Assembly (NCBI GenBank): GCA_964564845.1
Contig: CAZMCN010000085.1
Span: forward strand, 1-9,104
From: CAYXPG01 sp964564845
GTDB lineage: Bacteria > Planctomycetota > Phycisphaerae > Sedimentisphaerales > Anaerobacaceae
Length of the DNA: 9,104 nucleotides
Direction of reading: 5' to 3'
Shown piece by piece: positions 1 through 5,934 of this stretch. Below the pieces are notes generated by a model, which saw nothing but the letters and a program-made list of their open reading frames with translations, searched no databases and was not told where the DNA came from. The translations under genes and the position numbers were made by a program. The first letter of the stretch is position 1. Every line of letters starts with the position of its first letter.

Positions 1-257
1 AGCTGTGGCTAATCCAGTAAAGGCGACGTGGATATACAGGACAGCCAAAAAGACACAGAGAAGAAAATTAAAAGTTAAAACGAAAAGCTAAAAACCATAG
101 TGCAAAATTCAAAACGAAAAAAGAAGCCGCGAAGGCAAAAAGGCGCGAAAAGAAAATTAGCCGCAAAAAGGCACAAAAAAGATAAAAATTAGACAGGGGT
201 TAACACGGATTGACACTGCTTATTTTTTTATCGCTGATTGCACGGAAAAGCTAACGC

Positions 258-275
258 GGTGGGCTAAAGCCCGCC
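258..275. repeat. REP-like hairpin (GGTGGGCT/AGCCCGCC)
   Basis: GGTGGGCT is followed two bases later by AGCCCGCC, giving an 8-bp stem with one G-T pair; in practice the loop would be the central TAAA. No T-run follows, so it does not look like an intrinsic terminator. Its GGGC/GCCC core resembles the hairpin at 5875-5902, which may indicate a dispersed palindromic element, though two short GC-rich hairpins can also resemble each other by chance. Confidence 0.35.
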
Positions 276-507
276 CTTGTATATTAGTTTACGGGTAATA
301 TACTGGCGGAAGTCTTACGAGTCAAATTGTCAGAAACGTGTGTTTATTTAACTTTTGGTATGAAACCAACTCTCTAATCGAATGTAGCACATAATTCGGG
401 GTCGGATCAGTTAGTATGTCGCACTGTGGGGAATCTTCCGGCGGCAATAAAGTTATATGTTTGTAAGATTAGCTTTTCTAAGAGCTTATGCTAAGATGAA
501 TTGGTAA

Positions 508-636
508 TTGCCATCTGCACTTAACGAAGAGATTGAACATGAATCATGGTTCTCTGAGTTTCTTGGTGAAGGGCCATCCGGGCATTTTCTGCGCCGCGGC
601 GAAACTTCCCCGTTTGTTTCTAAGTTCTTAAAATGA
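508..636 (+). pseudogene. Possible gene remnant, 42 codons, unrecognised
   Basis: Between a TAA at 505-507 and a TGA at 634-636 there is a 42-codon open reading containing HESWFSEFLGEG and LRRGETSPF, with a mixed acidic and aromatic composition. It has no ATG; its first codon is TTG and no Shine-Dalgarno sequence precedes it. A second reading, 378-491 in another frame, contains VCRTVGNLPAAIKLYVC and ends at TAA 492-494. Together they could be debris of one frameshifted gene, but the reverse strand is also open across part of 508-633, so the coding strand is not certain. I do not recognise the protein, and chance remains a fair explanation. Confidence 0.2.
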
Positions 637-750
637 CAGCACAAAGGATGGTCACCTTTAATTCTTTATGATGACCCTCCTATTTTTAAGACTCATTGTG
701 CTAAGTGAATGCAGCAGGTTGTATTATACTGTTCTCAATTGCATTTTCCC

Positions 751-803
751 TTTTATCCGCGGGTAAGTAACTCAAAAACAACCGGTTACGGTTTTATTCG
801 CGG
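751..803. promoter_or_regulatory. Direct repeat TTTTATYCGCGG upstream of the ZIP gene
   Basis: TTTTATCCGCGG at 751-762 and TTTTATTCGCGG at 792-803 match at 11 of 12 bases, with starts 41 bases apart, close to four helical turns. The second copy overlaps the -35 hexamer of the transporter promoter. An 8-bp palindrome AACCGGTT (780-787) lies between them. This arrangement suits a repressor or other regulator binding two sites on the same face of the DNA. No known metalloregulator box (Fur, Zur, MntR) was recognised. Confidence 0.3.
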
Positions 804-829
804 ACATTTACTATCCCTGATGGTATAAT
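801..829 (+). promoter_or_regulatory. Sigma-70-type promoter of the ZIP transporter
   Basis: The -10 is a perfect TATAAT at 824-829, extended by TG at 821-822. Seventeen bases upstream is CGGACA (801-806), matching TTGACA at four of six positions. Transcription would begin near 836, giving a leader of about 36 bases before the ATG at 872. Confidence 0.65.
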
Positions 830-871
830 TAGTAAAAAGCATACAATATAGTCAATGTTATAAAGGTGGAT

Positions 872-1684
872 ATGTTAAGTTGGATTGCGAATTTACATCC
901 TGTTCTTCAGGCTTTAGTTGCCGGAATTTTTACCTGGTCTGTGACCGCTATGGGTGCGGCGGCTGTATTCACGACCCAAAAAGTCAGCCAAAAGGTTCTT
1001 GATTCCATGCTGGGCTTTGCCGGCGGAGTTATGATTGCTGCAAGTTTTTGGTCATTACTGGCTCCTGCTATTGAGATGTCTGCTGACCATAGGATTGCTT
1101 CCTGGATACCGGCAGCAGCAGGTTTTCTATTAGGTACAATCTTCTTAAGGCTGATAGATAAAATACTGCCGCACCTTCATATCGGATTTCTGATAGAGGA
1201 GGCGGAGGGTATTAAAACGTCCTGGCAGCGCAGCACCTTGCTTGTTACCGCCATAACACTGCACAATATTCCTGAGGGGCTGGCTATTGGGGTTGCCTTC
1301 GGTGCAGTTGCAACAGGATTTCCTTCGGCAACTTTGCCTGCCGCTATTGCCTTATCGATAGGAATAGGAATCCAAAATTTTCCCGAAGGATTTTCGGTCT
1401 CCGTGCCTCTTCGGCGCGAAGGAATGTCCCGTCTAAAAAGTTTTTGGTATGGGCAGTTATCTGCCGTAGTTGAACCTATTGCTGCTGTTATCGGAGCAGG
1501 TGCTGTTCTATGGGCTACACCTTTGTTGCCTTATGCGTTGGCATTTGCCGCCGGAGCTATGATTTTTGTGGTGATTGAGGAGGTTATCCCAGAATCTCAG
1601 CGCAACGGTAATACAGATTTGGCAACGGCAGGGACCATATTAGGGTTTTTAATTATGATGATTCTTGATGTGGCATTTGGTTAG
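872..1684 (+). CDS. ZIP-family divalent metal transporter (GufA type)
   Basis: This is an inner-membrane transporter expected to bring divalent cations such as zinc, iron or manganese into the cytoplasm. Residue numbers count from the GTG at 866. About eight hydrophobic segments cover the protein. The fourth carries HNIPEG (H133, N134, E137) and the fifth QNFPEG (Q170, N171, E174), with E203 in the sixth; in ZIP proteins these positions line the binuclear metal site. Gln in place of His in the fifth segment is the pattern of the GufA/BbZIP branch. The length of about 270 residues is normal. I prefer ATG 872 because AAAGG at 862-866 lies five bases ahead of it, whereas GTG 866 overlaps that site. 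The histidine-rich loop seen in many ZIPs is short here. The exact metal cannot be read from the sequence. Confidence 0.9.
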   Translation: MLSWIANLHPVLQALVAGIFTWSVTAMGAAAVFTTQKVSQKVLDSMLGFAGGVMIAASFWSLLAPAIEMSADHRIASWIPAAAGFLLGTIFLRLIDKILPHLHIGFLIEEAEGIKTSWQRSTLLVTAITLHNIPEGLAIGVAFGAVATGFPSATLPAAIALSIGIGIQNFPEGFSVSVPLRREGMSRLKSFWYGQLSAVVEPIAAVIGAGAVLWATPLLPYALAFAAGAMIFVVIEEVIPESQRNGNTDLATAGTILGFLIMMILDVAFG

Positions 1685-1794
1685 CGCAAAGGGGGGCATA
1701 AAGCGATTGGATGAAGAAAATAAGACAAAGAAAAATTAAAATGTATGGGGTTAACGTTTTTAGTTTTGATTATCTCAAGTAATGTAATAAGAAG
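1685..1794. other. Convergent intergenic gap, nothing recognised
   Basis: This 110-base gap separates the convergent ZIP transporter and TspO-Msr genes. I see no stem followed by a T-run on either strand, so no intrinsic terminator is evident for either gene. Confidence 0.5.
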
Positions 1795-3174
1795 TTAAAA
1801 TTTTCTTTGGTATGAGTGACAGTATGGCAGTTCACCCTTTCTCTGGTAGTATTGCCGATGATATTCTTCGGCTTTCCAGAATTGTCCGGCTTTGACGAGC
1901 TTGGTTACTACATCGTAACCTTTCTGCTTCAATAACCCGATAAGCTTTTGTGCGGTTTCTTTTTGTTGTTCATCGGTATAAAAAATTGCGGACCGATATT
2001 GCTCGCCGATGTCAGGTCCCTGTCGGTTAAGCTGGGTAGGGTCGTGTATTTCGAAGAATATTTTAGTCAATTGCTCAAATGAGGTTACAGAGGGATTATA
2101 AACAACTTCAATGGCCTCGGCGTGTCCGGTGTTTCCGCTACAGACCTGCTTATAGGTTGGATTTGGTTTATGGCCTCCCATATATCCGACTGTTGTTGAT
2201 ATTACTCCTTTTGCATTTTGGAAAAAATATTCTACGCCCCAGAAACAGCCACCGGCAAAATACGTTTTTTTCTGCTTATCGGGCTGTTTCGACGGTATGA
2301 AGCCCAGGGAAATTGAATTGACACAATATCGTGAGTTTTTTTCGGTGTAACCTTCTCCGGTAAAAACATGTCCCAGATGAGCACCGCAATTTTTGCAGAT
2401 TATTTCTGTTCTCACGCCGTCCTTGTCAGGTATCTGTTTTACAGTATCAGGAATGGCATCATCGAAACTGGGCCAGCCACAGTTGGAATCAAATTTATCC
2501 TCGGATGTGAAAAGCTTTGCATCGCACCTCTTGCAGATATATGCACCTTTTTCCTTATGCTTGTAATATTTGCCGGAGAAAGGTTTTTCGGTGCCTTTAT
2601 GAACAATGACGGCTTCTTCTTGCGATGTCAGTTTGTTATAGCTATTTTTATTATAGTCAGATTCCATACCTGAATTCCTTAAAACGGGCGGTCGATTTAA
2701 GTACCATATTGAGCCGTTTAATATAACAGCAAAGCTAACCCATACAAGATAGGGAATCCATAAAACGGCAGCGTAAAAAGATATACGTTTAAAAGCATAA
2801 AAAGTGATAAGTATTGTTAGCCATAATAGAAGGATTTCGATGAAGGCGGGTAAAATCAAGTGAAATCCAAAAAATAAAGGTGTCCAAATCGCATTTAGAA
2901 CCAGTTGAACCAGGAACCAGCCGATAGCCGGTTTTAGTTTAGGATGATTTACTCCCTTATTCCATACGATGGAAAATGATATTGCCATCAACAGATAAAG
3001 AATTGTCCAGACGGAGCCAAATATCCAGTCGGGAGGCGTAAAGAAAGGTTTTCTTAACTGTGCATACCAGTTTGTGATAGAATCCTGAGTGGTGAAAACA
3101 GCACCTGCTCCGCTGAGACCAAAACATACAACCAAAGTGACGACTAATTTTAGAATTTGCTTTGGTTTTACCAT
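1795..3174 (-). CDS. msrBA: TspO-MsrB-MsrA fusion: membrane TspO with two methionine sulfoxide reductases
   Basis: One 459-residue frame joins three complete domains. TspO/MBR spans about 1-160: five membrane segments (about 7-27, 51-70, 83-103, 107-127, 133-153), with KPFFTPPDW (42-50), QLVLNAIW (90-97) and PYLVWVSFAVILN (141-153). This family binds tetrapyrroles and senses oxidative or light stress. MsrB (about 178-295) reduces methionine-R-sulfoxide; it has zinc pairs C214/C217 and C260/C263, CGWPSF (232-237) and catalytic C284 in RYCVNS. MsrA (about 302-459) reduces the S form; it has GGCFWG with catalytic C310, SGNTGHAEA and C452 near the end as a likely recycling cysteine. ATG 3174 is chosen because AGGGGA (3181-3186) sits six bases upstream and TspO proteins begin there; extending to 3228 adds 18 unlikely residues. 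MsrB-MsrA fusions are known; adding TspO is unusual. The gene lies 87 bases after the C69 peptidase and may share its transcript. Confidence 0.9.
   Translation of the reverse strand: MVKPKQILKLVVTLVVCFGLSGAGAVFTTQDSITNWYAQLRKPFFTPPDWIFGSVWTILYLLMAISFSIVWNKGVNHPKLKPAIGWFLVQLVLNAIWTPLFFGFHLILPAFIEILLLWLTILITFYAFKRISFYAAVLWIPYLVWVSFAVILNGSIWYLNRPPVLRNSGMESDYNKNSYNKLTSQEEAVIVHKGTEKPFSGKYYKHKEKGAYICKRCDAKLFTSEDKFDSNCGWPSFDDAIPDTVKQIPDKDGVRTEIICKNCGAHLGHVFTGEGYTEKNSRYCVNSISLGFIPSKQPDKQKKTYFAGGCFWGVEYFFQNAKGVISTTVGYMGGHKPNPTYKQVCSGNTGHAEAIEVVYNPSVTSFEQLTKIFFEIHDPTQLNRQGPDIGEQYRSAIFYTDEQQKETAQKLIGLLKQKGYDVVTKLVKAGQFWKAEEYHRQYYQRKGELPYCHSYQRKF
2665..2680 (-). promoter_or_regulatory. Internal ribosome binding site and ATG between TspO and MsrB
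   Basis: Reading the - strand, AAGGA (2680-2676) is followed by eight bases and an in-frame ATG (2667-2665, residue M170 of the fusion). This falls in the short linker right after the usual end of TspO, where a separate msrBA gene would be expected to start. Initiation here would give a 290-residue soluble MsrB-MsrA protein without the membrane part. Confidence 0.45.
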
Positions 3175-3261
3175 AGTTGTTCCCCTACAAGCGGCTCTGC
3201 AGCATACGGTAGAGGGTTTTAAATTCAAGTGCAGTTAAGCTAAAGCGAGCCAGTGCGATTG

Positions 3262-4917
3262 TTAGTTTTTCTGTTCCGGTTTCAGTTGGAATTTGTCCGG
3301 CTGGAGCTTTAAGACTTTTCGCAGCCAGTGTTCGGGGTAGCCTTTCTCCAGTGGTATTCCGTTTGCATCCCTGATGTAGCCGTCGTTGTATTTGGCTATC
3401 AAATATTCGCCCAGGTCTCGCCATCGTGATACCATTAGCTCGCCCTGTGCAACGCAGTGATCCGTCAGGTAACGCTTCATAAGGAGCGGGTCGGATTCGG
3501 CCAGTTCGAGTGCTGTTTTTTCAACGATCGGCTGAAGTGCCAGAAGATTTGTTTCGATTTGTTTTTGGACGGCCTGGATGTCCTCTATCATATCCGAATA
3601 TCTTATATTTGCAAAATTTGCGACGAAGTTGAATATCCACCAGGAGGAGTCCCAGGAGAATTTGTCACGGTTGCCGACGACGTGAGCTTTTGGAAGATTG
3701 TTTATGCCGCAATATAGTGGTGTGTAGCAGGTGGTGTAGGTATCATCGACGCCATACCAGATTAGACCACCGATAGGATTAGGCAGCCAATCCCGTGATT
3801 GTGAAACAATTGAAAATGCGGTGTGAAAAGTTGAAATGGGTCTGTCCCAGGTATAATTGACGTCATCGACAGTCCATTGGGCGGGCTTGTAACGATTCGG
3901 GGTTCCGAAGGGGCCTGCGTCGATGCCTTTTGTCATATCATAATCGGTGCCTTCATAGTGGTCTCGCATCAAAGAGAATAAATCGGAGACTGAGAGCTTT
4001 TTATCCGGTTTGACCCATAAAGGATACGGCTGGGCAGCCTCGATGCCGCGGAGATAATCGGTCGAAAGATGCTCTGAAGGCGCGACCCTGCGGAACATAC
4101 TCCAGACCCTGATGTCTGCGGAACGGCGGTGCTTGGGCTTTTCGGGACAATATGCGTCGCAGAATCTGAAGGGTTTGCCAGAGTCCGGGTCGTAAAAGCC
4201 TTTTTCGATAGCGAAGGAGATTACGTTTTCCGAGTAGCGGCAATTTTCCGGGTCGTTTAAGGGGAACCGGCCGATTCTGGCCCTGTTTGCGTGACAGGAT
4301 ACGTATCCATCAGGCACTTTAAGTGCGACCCAGATTGCGCCTTTGCCGCCCGGGCCGGGGCCAATCATCTCCATATACCAAACTTCTTTTGTGTCGGCGA
4401 TAGAGAATGATTCTCCTGAGGTGCAATAGCCGTATTTTTCGGCCATTTTGGTCATAACCTCGATTGCTCGGCGGGCAGTTTTAGCTCGCTGAAGGGCAAG
4501 TGTCATAAGATGTGTGTATCGCAATTGGCCTTGTGGATTGGTAAGTTCCTTTCGTCCGCCGAATGTTGTCTCGCAGATGACGAGTTGATGTTCGTTTATC
4601 AGGCCGAGGCCGCCGTCCTTAGTGGTCTCGCTGCTCGAGCCGATGACGGCATATGTGTGTGGGGCTTCTTTTACATCACCCTTTACGGTTCTGTAAATTG
4701 GTATTTTCTCAACGAAGCTGTTAGGTTCGTGGTCGGCGGCAGGAACGTAAACGAGATTAGGGTGGGCCTCAGCATCGTAGGTATAAGTGAGCATTGTTGA
4801 GCCATCTTTTGAGGCGCCTTTGGTTACGAGCATGTTTGTGCAGGCATTTGCGGTCATTGTAAGAGCAAGTGTGAAGAAGCAGATGATACTAAATAATGTT
4901 GAGAGTGTTGTTTTCAT
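3262..4917 (-). CDS. Secreted C69-family dipeptidase (Ntn-hydrolase)
   Basis: Members of peptidase family C69 cleave dipeptides and use an N-terminal cysteine as nucleophile. Here a signal peptide (residues 1-25: MKTTLST, then a hydrophobic core, then ANA) ends immediately before C26 in ACTNMLVTKGASKDGS. Removal by signal peptidase would therefore expose the catalytic cysteine; N at -2 argues against a lipobox. Further family features are GGLGLINEHQLVICETTFGG (102-121), TARRAIEVM (147-155) and the segment around GYVSCHANRARIGRFPLND (204-222). The length of 551 residues is within the family's range. The start is supported by AAAGG (4926-4930) eight bases upstream of ATG 4917. The enzyme would act in the periplasm or outside the cell. 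It is the upstream gene of a possible pair with tspO-msrBA. A related amidase-type Ntn-hydrolase role cannot be excluded. Confidence 0.88.
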   Translation of the reverse strand: MKTTLSTLFSIICFFTLALTMTANACTNMLVTKGASKDGSTMLTYTYDAEAHPNLVYVPAADHEPNSFVEKIPIYRTVKGDVKEAPHTYAVIGSSSETTKDGGLGLINEHQLVICETTFGGRKELTNPQGQLRYTHLMTLALQRAKTARRAIEVMTKMAEKYGYCTSGESFSIADTKEVWYMEMIGPGPGGKGAIWVALKVPDGYVSCHANRARIGRFPLNDPENCRYSENVISFAIEKGFYDPDSGKPFRFCDAYCPEKPKHRRSADIRVWSMFRRVAPSEHLSTDYLRGIEAAQPYPLWVKPDKKLSVSDLFSLMRDHYEGTDYDMTKGIDAGPFGTPNRYKPAQWTVDDVNYTWDRPISTFHTAFSIVSQSRDWLPNPIGGLIWYGVDDTYTTCYTPLYCGINNLPKAHVVGNRDKFSWDSSWWIFNFVANFANIRYSDMIEDIQAVQKQIETNLLALQPIVEKTALELAESDPLLMKRYLTDHCVAQGELMVSRWRDLGEYLIAKYNDGYIRDANGIPLEKGYPEHWLRKVLKLQPDKFQLKPEQKN

Positions 4918-5009
4918 AATTTCAGCCTTTCGTATTTTATGATTTTGTAATTAGCTGTGGGTAATTATTGCATAGACTTTGTCGAAAAGCAACGGCAAAA
5001 AAGGACAGC

Positions 5010-5038
5010 TTGATAAATAGCCATATAACAGGTATTAT
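5010..5038 (+). promoter_or_regulatory. Sigma-70-type promoter upstream of the rsmE fragment
   Basis: TTGATA (5010-5015) and TATTAT (5033-5038) each match consensus at five of six positions and are separated by 17 bases. Transcription would begin near 5045, about 90 bases before the rsmE start. It lies in the divergent region between the C69 peptidase and rsmE. Confidence 0.55.
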
Positions 5039-5127
5039 TTTCAGTGCCGCCGGCAAAGAAAAAAGACAAGAGAGACGTTTAATGAGCAGGAAAATGTGCA
5101 AAAAGCGAAACCAGCCGGAACAAGGGG

Positions 5128-5433
5128 GTGCACGGGCTGCATCGATTTTTTGTTGCTGCAGAAAGTATGCGGGGCGACGAGGTGGTGATGACAGGGCAGC
5201 AGGCGCAGCAGATTCGTAATGTGCTGCGTATCGGCGACGGCGAACACATTATCTTGCTGGATAATCAGGGCGCAGAATTCGAGGTTTTTTTGACAAATGT
5301 CAGGCGAAGTGAAGTTGCAGGGCAGGTGGTAGAGAGGCGGCGAGCAATGGGTGAGCCGGATACGCAGATTACACTGTACCAGAGTCTGCTTAAACGAGAA
5401 AAGTTCGAATGGGTGCTGCAAAAGTGCGTCGAG
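5128..5433 (+). pseudogene. rsmE: Truncated rsmE (16S rRNA m3U1498 methyltransferase), 5' part only
   Basis: RsmE methylates U1498 of 16S rRNA. The first about 102 residues match its N-terminal part: HRFFVAAESM, then QQAQQIRNVLRIGDGEHI (a PUA-like RNA-binding domain) and the beginning of the SPOUT methyltransferase domain, ITLYQSLLKREKFEWVLQKCVE. The catalytic SPOUT knot with its SAM-binding C-terminal motifs, normally about 130 further residues, is missing: the frame runs straight into an IS256 transposase end. The product cannot be an active methyltransferase. The first possible start, GTG 5128, overlaps the only Shine-Dalgarno-like sequence (AAGGGGG, 5122-5128). A CTG at 5137, eight bases after that site, begins at the LHRFFV position where RsmE proteins usually start. 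A functional rsmE may exist elsewhere in the genome. Confidence 0.8.
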
Positions 5434-5769
5434 AAAAACAGCAAATCCGCACCGCGGTTAGCCGAGTGGATTGAGGAGAATATCCCCGAAGGGCTGGCTG
5501 TTTTTGCTCTGCCTGGCAAGCATCGCCGCAGGATGCGAACGACTAATATGCTGGAGCGATTACATGAGGAAATCAAACGCAGGACACGTGTCGCCAGGCT
5601 GTTTCCTAATGAGGCTTCACTTTTAAGATTGGTCAGTGCGATCGAGATGGAGCTCAGCGAGGATTGGATTGCCGGCAAAAGATATTTTGATATGAATGTG
5701 GAAATGGAGAACGAAAACGAATCCGCTGATTCGAAGGAAAAAAGAATTTACAGAAAAAATGTTGCTTAA
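5434..5769 (+). mobile_element. IS256-family transposase remnant, C-terminal part
   Basis: From about residue 103 of the chimeric frame the sequence matches the C-terminal end of IS256/Mutator-type transposases: APRLAEWIEENIPEGLAVF, then RTTNMLERLHEEIKRRTRVA and FPNEASLLRLVSAIEMELSE, ending with DWIAGKRYF. The segment RTTNxLERLxxEIKRRT surrounds the third catalytic acidic residue of the family's DDE triad; the two aspartates and the DNA-binding N-terminal part, roughly 280-300 residues, are absent. Stop codon TAA is at 5767-5769. Both partners are truncated at the join, so a deletion after insertion is more likely than a simple insertion. The join lies within about 5430-5445; the IS right end was not identified with certainty. 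Confidence 0.85.
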
Positions 5770-5789
5770 TCAACAATTCCATTAGTTTC

Positions 5790-5846
5790 ATAGTAGCATC
5801 CTTTCTTTTAACTTGAATATTAATTAGGATGCTACTATAGTTTTTT
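5790..5846 (+). terminator. 13-bp perfect inverted repeat with T-run, possible terminator
   Basis: ATAGTAGCATCCT (5790-5802) and AGGATGCTACTAT (5826-5838) are perfect inverted copies separated by 23 bases. Six T residues follow at 5841-5846, two bases after the stem. This fits a terminator for the rsmE/IS256 transcript, although the loop is longer than usual. A small inner pairing (TTAA with TTAA) could shorten it. Alternatives are part of an IS end or a tiny palindromic element; AGTTT occurs near both outer edges. Confidence 0.4.
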
Positions 5847-5874
5847 ATAGATTAGATTCTATAACTTTTTGGTT

Positions 5875-5902
5875 GCGGCCAAAGGGCGAAGCCCGATGCC
5901 GC
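5875..5902. repeat. Two-tier GC-rich hairpin upstream of nrnA
   Basis: GCGGC (5875-5879) pairs with GCCGC (5898-5902), and inside it GGGC (5884-5887) pairs with GCCC (5891-5894) around a GAA loop. No T-run follows. It lies about 30 bases before the nrnA start, so it could be a leader structure or a dispersed REP-like palindrome related to the one at 258-275. No promoter with both hexamers was clear for nrnA; TATAAC at 5860-5865 is a weak -10 candidate. Confidence 0.35.
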
Positions 5903-5934
5903 GCCAAGAAATCCGTGGTTAAAAAGGAATTGGA

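Larger units (their letters stand above)
1..800. other. Gene-poor region, low-complexity and possibly degraded sequence
   Basis: No reading frame here has a credible start, length and ribosome binding site. Bases 1-200 are strongly A-rich on the + strand, with imperfect repeats of AGCCGC followed by A-runs and GGC (copies at 125-130 and 159-164). A REP-like hairpin lies at 258-275. From about 378 to 633 there are two short open stretches that read like protein but are bounded by stops. The last part, from about 750, belongs to the promoter region of the metal transporter. No RNA family was recognised. Confidence 0.6.

Noticed and set aside
120..180. Possible tandem repeat or CRISPR-like pattern in the A-rich stretch
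   Set aside because: Copies are imperfect, irregularly spaced and only two are evident, with no spacers.
2079..2673. + strand frames of 73 and 101 codons inside the Msr region
   Set aside because: They are antisense to conserved MsrA and MsrB catalytic sequence and have no ribosome binding signals.
3175..3228. An 18-codon N-terminal extension of the TspO fusion
   Set aside because: It has Cys-rich, non-TspO sequence, while ATG 3174 has a well-spaced AGGGGA and matches the usual TspO start.
3262..3340. Lipoprotein signal or loss-of-function in the C69 or TspO gene ends
   Set aside because: The C69 signal has N at -2 of the cysteine, which is not a lipobox, and both genes end at normal family positions.
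4968..5219. 83-codon + strand frame overlapping the rsmE start
   Set aside because: Basic, low-complexity translation with no family likeness; it overlaps the promoter and the better-supported rsmE frame.
5041..5678. Reverse-strand frames of 126 and 137 codons across rsmE/IS256
   Set aside because: They are antisense to recognisable RsmE and transposase sequence and carry no motifs of their own.
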